This document shows, in pieces, positions 46,829 to 57,495 of a DNA stretch of 64,000 bases (within the stretch, counting starts at the first letter, position 1; every line of letters begins with the position of its first letter). Position numbers and translations under genes: made by a program. Where the stretch lies: NCBI GenBank assembly GCA_029747015.1, contig JAKOGI010000331.1, positions 124,001 to 188,000 on the forward strand, given 5' to 3'. The stretch comes from Carnegiea gigantea (lineage: Eukaryota > Streptophyta > Magnoliopsida > Caryophyllales > Cactaceae). The notes beneath the pieces are model-generated. The model saw only the letters and a program-made list of their open reading frames with translations. It was not told the DNA's origin and did no database searches.

Positions 46829-48019
46829 TGTCGAAAAAAAACAAGAAAACCTACTGATATTGGTTGAAAGGGGGCCTAAGAAGACAAATTTCAAGTCAAG
46901 GAAGAAGTCAGTGGGATTCAGAGAATTGGCATGGGGATCCCATGCCCATAGGCCCAGTCGTGCCATGCCGAACCCACGAAGCGGTGGAATCCAGAGATAT
47001 GGCACGAGGTCCCTGTGCCCGGTGGCACGGCCGTGCCACGCTCCCCTCGTTCGCGACTTAATTCTTTCTTTCGGGTTTTTGGGGGGTTATCTTACAACTT
47101 TTTCGGGAGCACTCAGGAGAGACGATTTTTAGGGTTTTAATTTTAAATATTTTGCACACCTTGAGAGATTAGATTAACGAGTTTTAATTGGGTGCTAGTT
47201 GCTGAATCGATCCTGGCAATTAAGTGGAGTACGTTTCTTTTCCCTTTCATTTGCAATCTCAATCAAAGTTTATGCCTTTAGTCATGTTTTTCAAATTTTT
47301 GTTCTTGGTTGTGGTTATCGATATGATTAGAGACTAAATTCTTAGTCTTGGATTAGGAGTAGCCCCTATTATGCCAAATTGAATCATGTTCTAGGTTTTT
47401 GTGAATTATGCCCATGGTTGTGACTTGAAATCTTACCTAGTATGCCAGGCATTTGTTGAATTACTCGAGAGAGACTCATTGATTGTTCTTAATTAGGGTT
47501 CAAGAGTTCATCGAAAGTTGAGTCCTTTATCTAGTGCGACTTTATGAGCGATTGATTTCCTGACTTGAAAATAGTTAGGGTTTCAATTGGAAATTTTTGA
47601 TTACTCAATCTTGTGACTTTGACAATTCTATTTTCATGAAAATAGATTTTCATGAAAATAGACAATTGCGATCACTTAGTCGGTCTATTGACCCTTAAGA
47701 GAAGGCATATATGCACTTCAAATTATAATCTTTTCCACTTCAGTTATTTTCATGGGCAGGGTTGCATGATTTAGTTTTATGATACACATAATACAATAGT
47801 ATGGTGAATCCCAATTTAGGACATTTATTATTATTGAATTAGACAAACTCATTAGCTTTCAGCAGAATAGATTGGCTTTCTGATACCAACCAAATTAAGT
47901 GGACTCTTGCCTAAATTGAGTGTTGTAAGTTGATTTGGAGATTGAAAACAAATTTCTTGTAGACACGACCCGTACTTGTCGATAGCTTTGCCGTGCACTT
48001 GCGGTAATTTTGCACAACA
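46829..48019 (+). repeat. 3' LTR of the Athila element
   Basis: This is the partner of 36060-37242, with palindrome GGCATGGGGATCCCATGCC at 46928-46946 and GC dyad GGTGGCACGGCCGTGCCACG near 47021. It has a private 18-bp duplication around 47630-47665 (TTTTCATGAAAATAGA twice). Confidence 0.88.
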
Positions 48020-48544
48020 ACTGGCCTTTTCCTTTAACTTCAACTATTAAGCCTCTCTTTAAATTTGTAATGGTTGATTTGCTTTGAAATTTCGTAATTT
48101 AATATATGGAATTAAGACATATATTAATATTAATAGTGACATACATCATTTATTTATCAACATTCACTTACCAAAGCAAATAATTTCATGATTACACAGA
48201 CCAATTGCAAAGTGACGACTCAGTTTCAAGGTGCCAACTAAGCTCCTATGTGTCAAGACTACAACCTTTAAACTATACACACACATACACACAGGTATAT
48301 ATATTATATATTCCAAGTTGCAAAATTACATTAATATTGGAGATAAAATCGGTGGAGAATTATACAAAAACAGGCTACCATATGGCAATAATTGAGGGGA
48401 AAAATGAATAAATAACAATAATATCTCAGGAGTCATCTTTGGCTGCTCAATTATTATTCTCCTGTGGCCGTTCCCGTTAACTGTCTTCTTTATTATATTG
48501 TTCATACCTCTTCTTCTGATCAAGCCAACCAGCTAAACAACAAC
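48020..48544 (+). promoter_or_regulatory. Upstream region of the dioxygenase gene
   Basis: There are only about 525 bp between the Athila 3' LTR and the start codon. A TATATATATTATATATTCC stretch at 48295-48313 is a possible TATA region, about 230 bp from the ATG. The start of the reading frame can be extended upstream in frame to 48464, but family alignment favours 48545. Confidence 0.4.
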
Positions 48545-50182
48545 ATGATTTCTACCAATGAATCCTGCTATGATAGAGCAGCAGATTTGAAAGCTTTTGA
48601 TGAAACAAAAGCTGGGGTAAAGGGACTTGTGGATGCTGGCATATCCACAATCCCTCCATTTTTCATACATTCACCTAAACCCGACCCATCCTCCTCCCTT
48701 GACCCGGCCCCCAAACCCAAGTTTGGTATTCCTGTCATTGACCTCAGTGGTGTTGGAAAGGACCCGGAATCTCACACGGGTATCATGGGCAGGATCCGGG
48801 TTGCCTCGGAGACTTGGGGTTTCTTCCAAGTGGTGAACCATGGGATTCCGACAGCAGTGTTGGAGGAGATGTTGGAGGGTGTAAGGAGGTTTCATGAGCA
48901 AGAAGCTGAGGTGAAGAAGGGATTTTATACAAGGGATGTAAGTAAGAAGGTGGTTTATAATAGTAATTATGATTTGTATACTGGACCAGCTGCTAATTGG
49001 AGGGACACTTTTTATTGCCTCATGGCCCCTCATCCTCCCAATCCTCAAGACTTGCCTTCTGTTTGCAGGTTAGTCTCTGCTTTTTATTCCCTTTAAATCT
49101 TACTGCATCTTCCTTCTTTTCTCTTAGCTTGTTTTCCAGTTCAGCACTGTACTTAATTTCAACCTAGACTCAACCCAACCCATAATTCAATCCTGATAGT
49201 TGACCTATTCCAATGGAAACCCACATCCAATTACCTGACTCAAATGGGTACGAGCTTGATTATAACTTATGTCTATGATAATGGCCATAATGAAGGCCTC
49301 TGACTTGACTCTATATTTATGTGCTTATCTTCATGCATGGTGGCTCGACATTGTGTTCACTTGTCTCAATCCTCTGTGCAACCTAAATGTAACAACTTAA
49401 TCTAACCTCAATATGACAAACTTTCTACGAGCTAATCAAAATAAATTATGGCATACATGAAAACGATGTATTAGGGAGCTCAATATTGCCTTGGGGTACT
49501 TGACAAGCAGGGAAGTAATGATAGAGTACTCAAAGCAAGTGATGAGACTGGGGAGCTTGTTGCTGGAGTTGTTATCAGAGGCACTAGGTTTGAACAAGAG
49601 CCATCTAAACGACATGGATTGCAACGAAGGGTTGGCGGTGGTATGCCATTACTATCCAGGTTGTCCACAGCCAGAGTTAACACTTGGGACATCGAAGCAT
49701 GCAGATGATGGTTTCTTGACAGTGCTCCTACAAGATCAAATTGGTGGACTCCAAGTTCTTCATCAAAATCACTGGGTTGATGTTCGCCCTGTGCCTGGAG
49801 CTCTCGTCATCAACATTGGTGATCTTCTACAGGTAACAAACTATATTACGGTCACAGTTTGTTCTCAGTTTAGGAGGGTTGGAATGCTTGGCTGTTAACA
49901 GATTACTCATAAACACAATATGTATTTCAGCTAATATCCAATGACAAATTCAAAAGCATAGAGCACAGAGTCGTCGCAAACAGAGAAGAGCCAAGAGTAT
50001 CAGTAGCCTCCTTCTTCAGCACCAGCTTCCAAGATACGCCTAAAGTGTACGCGCCAATACAGGAGTTGCTCTCACAAGGTAGCCCACCAAGATACCGCGG
50101 AGTGACTGTTCAAGAGTACGTCACCTATTGCGCCAACAAAGGCCTTGATGGTGTATCTCCCTTGCTTCATTTCAGACTCTAA
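48545..50182 (+). CDS. 2-oxoglutarate/Fe(II)-dependent dioxygenase, ACC oxidase homolog type
   Basis: Three exons (48545-49068, 49511-49832, 49931-50182) join with GT-AG introns and keep phase, giving about 365 residues, the normal size. The N-terminus has [19 protein letters not shown] and the DIOX_N region [11 protein letters not shown] and [14 protein letters not shown]. The catalytic domain has the iron ligands HAD in [15 protein letters not shown], the second His in [11 protein letters not shown] and the co-substrate motif RVS in [23 protein letters not shown] and the ending [13 protein letters not shown] are typical of the group annotated as 1-aminocyclopropane-1-carboxylate oxidase homologs, whose substrates vary and are mostly unknown. 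Enzymes of this fold are soluble cytosolic oxygenases. The sequence looks intact. It is the only full copy of a decayed tandem cluster. ACC oxidase activity itself should not be assumed. Confidence 0.93.
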
Positions 50183-50811
50183 AAATGCTTGCTACATATT
50201 TTGCAAATTACAAAATTCTCTCTGCAAAATGTCACATATGATTGGCATATTATATACCTTGTTGATTGATTTTACCATCCTAAAATATCATATAGATTCT
50301 AGTAGCTATACTATCGGATGACTGATGACGTGCATATTGTATCCCTTGTTGATTGATTTTACCTCCTAACTACCCCTGCCAGTTTATATGGTAACGTGTG
50401 ATATTCTTGACAAACAAGCAGCCCTGGAAATTGCAATCGTTTGTTAATTGCATTTTTGAACGGTAAGCTGTAGACAAACTAAACTATAAGAGCAACCGTT
50501 TGCCATAAATTCCATGGACATTTTTGTTTTATGTTTACCTGGTCAGTACATCAACTAGCTAGCTCGTTCATCTATCATCATCCTTAACCCAATTTCTACA
50601 AGTCAAGCAACTTGCTCCTTCTTTTAACTGAAGAGAAGCCCTACTAGTCAAAGGCTTCAAAATTGATTGAGATATATGTTAAAATTGTTACAAGATCATA
50701 TCAGCTAAGACAACTTAAAATCCATCTCGCGTGATCTATATCATTTGCAAAGTCACAAGACAAACCAGTATTTAATCTAACCCAAATGCATAAGTTATCC
50801 TATGTTGAGAC
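50183..50811. other. Intergenic DNA within the dioxygenase cluster
   Basis: No gene was seen. The segment 50586-50712 is repeated at 51505-51636 (listed separately), which supports tandem duplication of this locus. Confidence 0.5.
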
Positions 50812-51056
50812 TTGAGAGTTGAAAAGTGCGGAACGCAGAGTACTTGCCAATACTAAAAGGCCAAGACTTTCAGTAGCATACGTGCTTCTTCAGCACCCTA
50901 AGTTATCCTACGTTAAGAGTTTATGGACCTGTCAAGGAAATAGTCACAAAATCCGATCCTACAAAATATGAGGAGATGACGGCAGCAGAGTATTTTGCCT
51001 ACTACCAAAGCAAAGGACGCGATGGCATTTCTGCTCTTGACCACTTCAAGCTTTAA
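50812..51056 (+). pseudogene. Dioxygenase pseudogene, last exon only
   Basis: The sequence reads LKSAERRVLANTKRPRLSVA. After a small insertion near 50880 (TACGTGC against TGC) the frame shifts and continues YGPVKEIVT, YEEMTAAEYFAYYQSKG and GISALDHFKL before TAA at 51054-51056. It matches exon 3 of the intact gene at 49931-50182, with the second iron His lost (SAER for SIEH). No exon 1 or 2 stands before it. Confidence 0.85.
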
Positions 51057-51504
51057 CTTGCCATGTTGAGCTCTCAAATTTGTAAACTATACGCTGGAAC
51101 GTTTTCAAATATTTGTATGGAATGAGCCCTCAAATATACAAGCTAATATATGCCGAGATATTTTCAAATATGTCGAATAGAGAGTGCATACATTATTATA
51201 GGAGCCTGGAATTTTAGATGAATTTGTGATTTTTAGAATCCAAAAGACGTATTTAAATATTTTTTAATCTAGCCAGTCTAATAGGCATGACTTTGCCCGA
51301 AAGGTCACTACCAAGTACCAGCTAGGTCCGAACACAAATCTCACCCGTTGTTACTTATGTTCAAATATCTTACCGAGCAACTTCTTCACTACAACCTCAT
51401 CCCCTATATAAGGTGTTCCCATTTTCTTTGCAAACACTAAGTTCCTGTGGGATCGCAGATTTATTCAAATTCTCCACTATAAGATATATCTTCACCACCT
51501 TGCC
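51057..51504. other. Intergenic DNA, no gene seen
   Basis: 3' flank of the dioxygenase pseudogene. No other feature was recognised. Confidence 0.35.
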
Positions 51505-51636
51505 TCAATTTCTACAAGTCAAGTAACTTGCCCCTGCTTTTAACGGGAGAAAAGCCCTACTAGTCGAAGGCTTCAAAATTGACTTACGCATTTCTTAAAA
51601 TTGTTGCAAGATGGTCTTATTTAAGACAACTTAATA

Positions 51637-52005
51637 AGAGATAAATGTACCGATCTCGTCACACATAAATGCCATCGGTGGCGGAGCCACTGTGAGGTCA
51701 ATGGGTCAGCTGACGCCCCTCCCAGAAAACAAATTCTGTGTATGGTCGGAAAAATAGAAAATAAAGTAATTAAATATAATTTGAGGTTTTCGTGAATCAT
51801 GGAATGCATACTTGCACGATGGTTTGATAAGCGGACATGAGGATTTCACCGGCGGAGATGGTCACGTGTGTGAGTTTCTTAGTGCGCAAAATCGTAGAGT
51901 TTCTTTTGACATGACTTTGCTTTGATAGGCATGGCTACTTGTTTTCAAGTGCCATTGATGCCCTGCTCTCAGCTCTCTCTCAACGTGTCAACCCCTAGCC
52001 ACAAC
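51637..52005. other. Intergenic DNA, no gene seen
   Basis: The phrase GGTGGCGGAGCCACTGTGAG near 51676 looks like part of a dispersed plant repeat, not identified. The left 8-bp target duplication of the hAT MITE is 51998-52005. Confidence 0.35.
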
Positions 52006-52338
52006 TAGACTTGGCAAAACTGACCCGATATCCGAAACCCGAACTGAACGATCCGGACCCATACCCGACTCAACGCCCAAAATATGCTCACACGAAAATG
52101 GACCCGAAACCCGAATTGACCTGAACCGAACCATACCCGACCCGAAATTTTCTACAAAGTTGCTTATTTTGGAATGACGAACGTATTTTACCAAAAATTG
52201 ATTGACCCGAAATCGACCCGAACCGAACCATACCCGACCCAAACTGAAACGACCCGAAATGTCACTTAATCCGAACATGACCCGATTCGAACTTGACCCG
52301 ACCCGTTCCGGAATCGAATGACCCGTTTGCCAGGTCTA
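52006..52338. mobile_element. hAT-type MITE with perfect 8-bp target duplication
   Basis: The 333-bp element has terminal inverted repeats TAGACTTGGCAAA and TTTGCCAGGTCTA (one mismatch) and is flanked by GCCACAAC on both sides (51998-52005 and 52339-52346). Eight-base duplications and TAG...-type ends are hAT hallmarks. The interior is filled with degenerate ACCCGA-type hexamers (GACCCGAAACCCGAA and variants), common in plant hAT MITEs. There is no coding capacity. Confidence 0.93.
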
Positions 52339-52378
52339 GCCACAACGTCTTATATCTAGCCCCACATCAAGTACCTTG

Positions 52379-52870
52379 TGTTAAATTTTATATATTAAAT
52401 TAGGTTTTTAACAAACAAGTCATGTGTATAAGTTCAAATGAGGTTCCAACCCAAAATCAATTGGTAATAAGTAGTGTAATTCACAAGCTTATATATGTGC
52501 TCAAATATTTTAATTTTATCAATGCGGGACAACATCCATTTTCATATTCCAACACGCCCCCTCACGTGTGGGCTACTAATAAGGCCTAACATGATCACCC
52601 CTCCACGTGTGGACTCTTATAAGGTCCAATATGTGCACATAATTTTAATCAAATAAGACGGTGATAAATCAAGATCGAGCACCTGCTTTGATACCATGTT
52701 AAGTTTTATATATTAAATTGGGCTTTTAACAAACGAGTCATGTGTACAAGCTCAAATGAGGTTCCAACCCAAAACCAGTTGGCAATGCGTGGAGTAACTC
52801 ACAAGCTTATGTACATGCTCAAGTCCTTTAACTTTATCAATATGGTTCAACAACTACTTTTATAGTCCAA
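52379..52870 (-). mobile_element. TRIM (terminal-repeat retrotransposon in miniature)
   Basis: Two direct repeats, 52379-52554 (176 bp) and 52697-52870 (174 bp), both start TGTTAA and end CCAACA and enclose only 142 bp. Next to the right repeat stands CCTGCTTTGATACCA (52682-52696), the minus-strand PBS TGGTATCAAAGCAGG. The G/C-rich GTGAGGGGGCG before the left repeat on the minus strand can serve as polypurine tract. Flanks CCTTG (52374-52378) and CTTTG (52871-52875) fit a 5-bp target duplication with one change. It has no genes and must borrow enzymes. Confidence 0.88.
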
Positions 52871-53805
52871 CACTTTGAACTTTGGTTGTTTTATCTTTGC
52901 CAATTTCAGTTTTCGTATTTTCAACTCAGTGATACAAATAACAATTTTATTGTTTGTCAATTACTTTTATTATAGCTAGTGACTTCAATTAGTTGCTTAT
53001 ATTTGCGCTTGGGTTGTGAGTTAGGATCTTAGTTTATTTTTTTTCCCTGGAGATTCCCCCCCTCACCACTTGTATCTTACAGTTAGTGTTCTTGTTGCAA
53101 TTTGAAGTAGGTTCTCTTTATAAATTGGTTTTGAATGTCTCGTTGTTATTTTGAAATTTGAAACTTTGTCAAGTTTATTCTGATCGATTTATGGTCTTTA
53201 TTCTAGTTTAATAGGATGCATGCATGTTTATAGTATTGGTTTTTATTGTAGGATTAGCTACTGATGGTGCACGTTCAACTAAGTAATCTCATAAGTCGTG
53301 GGGTGTTGAAAAAACTCACTTTGGTGAGAAATGATTGCAATTATAGTATGATATTAAAGCCTGTTGGGACTCATCTTCACCCCTTTGCTTGGAATGGACA
53401 ATTTTGCTTGGTGAAAAATATCGTATTATTATCATTTTGACATATCTTTTTTAAAACCTTAGCTTTCCCACTAAATGTCATATCGTTGGAAAAGTTAAGC
53501 AAACAAAAAAAAAACCTTTCTTTAATCCACCTAAAAACCAAAAAGCACTAGAAAGTTACGTAAATGACTTGCCAAACGTAACGTGCGATAAACACGAAAC
53601 ATTACAAAAGCAAGAGATAATTTAAACACCTCAACCTTCTTTCGCTTTGTTGATAGAAAAATGCTCTTCATAATAAGCATATCCCTATCTTTCTCCGTGG
53701 CTATTTAATCAACTTGTACCTAACTACTAGACAACAAACTATCTCCATCTTCTAATAAGCTGACCGACACCACACTCAGAGGGCCTAAAAAGGTGCTTCA
53801 AAATT
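52871..53805. other. Intergenic DNA, no gene seen
   Basis: AT-rich. It probably includes the 5' flank of the third dioxygenase copy (next feature). Confidence 0.4.
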
Positions 53806-53894
53806 GTAAATGCAAGCCGTGGACTCCTAGAACTGAAAGCATTTGATGAAACAGAAACAGGGCGGAGGGGTTAGTAGATGTTGGATTTTAAATC
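53806..53894 (+). pseudogene. Dioxygenase exon-1 fragment, left of the LARD insertion
   Basis: The sequence reads LLELKAFDETETG and, after a one-base loss, GLVDVGF. This aligns with [19 protein letters not shown] in the intact gene. It stops at the left boundary of the LARD-like element. The continuation I-I-P-x-I-F lies at 63751-63790, so the exon was split by the insertion. Confidence 0.8.
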
Positions 53895-56800
53895 TATAAT
53901 GCCCCCAACTCCTAGGGTTAGGAGTATCAACGATTTCTTAAATCCTACTTAAATTTTGGGACGATATGGACAGAGTTCCACCTAAAAACTGACCATTTTC
54001 AAGGTTTAAAGCCTTACATTAAATCTCTGCAATGGATAGAAGTATAAAAGGACACTGAAATAAACTCAACGGTTACACGCCAGAGTTCATAACTCTGCGA
54101 ATCACTCGCTCGGAGTATACCAAACAATATAGTTCATTGATAAAGAAGGAAATAAAAGATACAATTCGACGGATCACACATTTGAAATACCGGGGTTTAC
54201 ATCCCAAAATATAACTAACTTTAGTTAAAAGACATATGGCCAATCAGATAGTTGGTTCATATGGTCATACAAAGCGACTTTTAAACGATATGCATTACAT
54301 GAACTAGAGTACTTTGTTTACATACATTTACAACTTTAAGGATACATTATATTACATCGTTTAACTCTTGAGTCTGCTTCTATATGTGCATACATGATAT
54401 CTTTTCAAAGCAAGGGTAAACTCCATATCGGCTTAAGTAAATTTACTTCTACCTGTCAAAATGAAAACCTGGGAAAACGGAAAATAGTAATGGGATGAGT
54501 AACCACACGCTCAGTGAGTATTTTTCGACTCTTTTAAAACCAAAATCATTTGCAGGTAATAATCATAATAGTAAGTGGCATTCACACAACATTTGTGTAT
54601 TACTATCATATTAGACAATCATAGTCCCCAAGGAAAATCATCACATCTAAACTTGCTAGCCACTCAAGCTCGTTTTTAGGCCCTTAATAACCAAACTTCC
54701 TTAATAAACAAGCATTTAGGCACATAAGCAAGTAAACAACATGAATAGGGCAAAATGCTTTCGAATACGCATTTTGAAAACGCAATGACTCATGTTGTTT
54801 TCAAAGAGTAATTTACAAATCACAATAGCCTCTTCAAAGGATAGTTTACCAATCAAACTAGCTTCTTTAAATAATAGTTTACAAATCAAGCTAACCTCTT
54901 TAAAGAATGGTTTACAAATCAAACTAGCCTCCTCAAGGCTCATATTCTTTAAAAAGAAATATCTTTCGTATTGGTCCTCTGGTGACCCTTATAATCTTTT
55001 CAAATCTTATTCGAAAATCTTTATTTTTCCTGAAATACTTAAAATTGTGAAATGTCAACTGCTTTTCTGACTTATTAGGAAAAATACTCTCCGCATAAGA
55101 TCATCATAATGTGCTCGTTGGATGAAATCTATTATCAACCCCTAGTGAGACTATCACTCACGCTAAGCTCTTACTCCCGAGATGGTAACATAATTGGACC
55201 TTAACCCTCGTCAGGGTCTCTAGGGTTTCCCACTACTGGGACTGGTTCCTAGGCTGGGGATTCCCAATTCTAACAGATTCACTCCTATCTTATTGTCTCT
55301 AAGCACATTATCTTAGATGCGTATGGCCATAGTGGCTAATAGGTTTGCTGTCTCTTACAGGGAAATCATTTATCATATAGCTCATTTTTTTAAAAAATTC
55401 TTTATACCTTAAAAACTGCATTCGTATAGTTAAAAATAGGCCATCATTTACTAATAGTTATGACTACTTTTATTTTCAACCACAAAAAAACCTTCTTTTT
55501 CAAAATTTCACCCTCACACACATGATAAAACTTAATGACATGAAGGGGAGGGGCTCACACGTAACACATTCAAACACTTCATAATTCAACTTGAAAACGT
55601 CTTAAAATCGTAATGAATTTGCAAGTTCGCAAATCGAAACTCATTCGAAACTTAAAGTACTTAGCTAGCATATATTTCAAACTAAGTTTCGTAATAGACA
55701 TCTTCAGTTGCCATGTTTCAGTTCGTTTCAATCATTTTAAACAGAAAGAAGGAGATATAAACAAACTAAAGCCTTAAAACATTTTCGAACTCATTACTGG
55801 TTTATTTTCTAACTCCCTAAACCTATCGACTATTCAGTTGAATCACTCACTGAGCAGTTCGACGATTTAGGATCTTTTAGGCTCCAAACGTATTAACAAA
55901 CTAACAAGCAACTGGTACATATTCAAAACATTCGCAATTATGAAAACAAGCCTTTAACAACCCTTTTTAAAGATGTCTAAGTTAAAAATGAATCACACAG
56001 CATCACTTAACAACATCAAGAGGGTAAGGGATCCACAAGTAGCACATTCGTAACATTTCGCAGGAACAGTTTCAGCAGAATCCACTTTAGTATTTCATAA
56101 ACTTCGCAATCCACACGATTACGGTCAATATAAAACTCAGGGTCCCTCCTCACACAACATTGACCACAAGAACCTCGAATCACTCATTAGTTTCACCTCA
56201 AACCATCCAACTACCAAGCTCAGTTCAATATTGCCATAAACGAACCACTAGCACATTAAACCATCATATGTAAACGTAACATTAATGCTAATAGCGGAAA
56301 ACAGAATCTAAACGTATCCAATCTGATCTAATAATGACATTTAAATATAATTTAACATGCTCTATAATACCTCAAATCATCCGGTTAGATATCTCAGGGC
56401 ATAACGCTCACATGCAGCCTCCAAAACAGATTTTAGGCATAATAAACTGATTCAATAGTAATTTTAGAATGACATTCTATTTTCCACTCATCTTCAACAG
56501 ACCAGTTAGTCAGAACCACGCATCAACTCAACATGCAAATATCCCAAAATCAGCATTATTACCATGATTACTCAATTTAGCTCTAAATTCCCCAATTACT
56601 GACTACTAACTCGGATTCTAACATGCATTAACTAAGATCAGTAAAATTCATTGGAAATTAGTAATAATTTAGGATGTGAGAAATACCCACTTCGATTCCA
56701 AGCTAAGGACCCGTTCTAAGGGCTTTTGGAACTGATTTGCTGCTGACGTTGCTGCTGCTAGCGATCATCGAAATCGTGCCTAGTTGCCGAAATCATGCCC

Positions 56801-57481
56801 AGTCGCCGTTCCTCTAGCCCCATCTCGCTCCCCTCGCTCTTTCACGTAGTTTCTCTCTCTGTCGCTAATTGTGGTGGTTTGCTGAGGTGGTCACGATGCT
56901 AGGCGGCCGCGCAAGGTGCGATGACTGGCCGCCGGCAGCCCGCCTCTCTCTTCTGTGGTGGTTCTGGGGTCGCGAGGAACCCCTGAAGAAACCCCCCCTT
57001 TTGCCCTCTATTTTTCGCGAAGAAAGGGGGCCTCGGCCCCTTTTCTCTTCTTTTTTTTTTTTGGTTATTTTGTTGCTTGCCATATTCAACTAATATTACT
57101 AGACCAATCTCGTGCCTCTTAGTCTAAATTCAAGCCGGTAATACAATCGCTTGTCAATTTATTCGTTCGCGATAATGAGGCACGGTCTAATATTTAATGA
57201 GACTAATCCCAAAGCTTGACAATCTAGTTGTATTCGGGAATATACTTGATTTAGTACCCGTTAATAATCCTTATTAGCGCTTATTAAAAATCATCGAAAA
57301 ACTTTCAAACTAATGATAGTAATAATATTAATAGCAACAACAATATTCTTTTTAATAAAATTATCGTTCATGCAGGCATATCAATAATAATTTAACTCAT
57401 ATCGTTACTAAAATACAATTTTATAACGTCATAAGGCAAGACAGTAAGCTTAACATAAAAACAAAGAATGTGGCTATTACA
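53895..57481 (-). repeat. 3' LTR of the LARD-like element
   Basis: On the minus strand it begins TGTAATAGCC at 57481. The plus-strand edge TATAATGCCCCC corresponds to TGTAACACCCCC in the other LTR. Compared with 60026-63750 it lacks about 95 bp (near 56743) and the expanded CT run. Confidence 0.87.
54806..54942 (+). repeat. About 33-bp tandem repeat in LARD LTR (left copy)
   Basis: Four units of the form AGTTTACAAATCAAACTAGC plus CTCTTCAAAGAAT occur. The same array lies at about 60935-61074 in the other LTR, so it predates the insertion. Confidence 0.75.
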
Positions 57482-57495
57482 TTCTTCCCCTCTTT
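57482..57495 (-). other. Polypurine tract of the LARD-like element
   Basis: On the minus strand AAAGAGGGGAAGAA directly precedes the LTR start TGTAATAGCC. Confidence 0.8.

Larger units (their letters stand above)
36060..48019 (+). mobile_element. Athila-type Ty3/gypsy retrotransposon, complete but dead
   Basis: The 12.0-kb element has 1.18- and 1.19-kb LTRs, an Athila-type PBS, gag, protease, RT/RNase H, integrase, and a long 3' section with an ATHILA ORF-1-like frame followed by about 1.8 kb without genes. Every coding part has stops or frameshifts. The two LTRs differ at roughly one base in ten over the first 300 bp, so the insertion is old. A target duplication is not visible (AGTTC on the left, ACTGG on the right). 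It ends about 525 bp upstream of the dioxygenase start codon, in the same orientation. Confidence 0.9.
50586..51636 (+). repeat. About 130-bp direct repeat pair flanking the dioxygenase pseudogene
   Basis: Unit 1 is 50586-50712 and unit 2 is 51505-51636. Both contain AATTTCTACAAGTCAAG, AAGCCCTACTAGTC and GGCTTCAAAATTGA in the same order. Each lies upstream of a dioxygenase relic, so they are probably copies of one 5' flank produced by tandem gene duplication. The coordinates given span both units and the pseudogene between them. Confidence 0.75.

Noticed and set aside
48464..48544. In-frame upstream ATG adding 27 residues to the dioxygenase
   Set aside because: The extra residues have no counterpart in the family. 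The ATG at 48545 gives the normal N-terminus and length.
51988..52278. Arg/Gly/Ser-rich open frame on the minus strand
   Set aside because: It lies almost wholly within the hAT MITE and comes from its degenerate ACCCGA repeats.
56869..57093. Pro/Arg-rich frames near the LARD LTR start, also at 63158-63365
   Set aside because: They overlap on both strands, differ between the two LTRs and derive from GC-rich LTR sequence.
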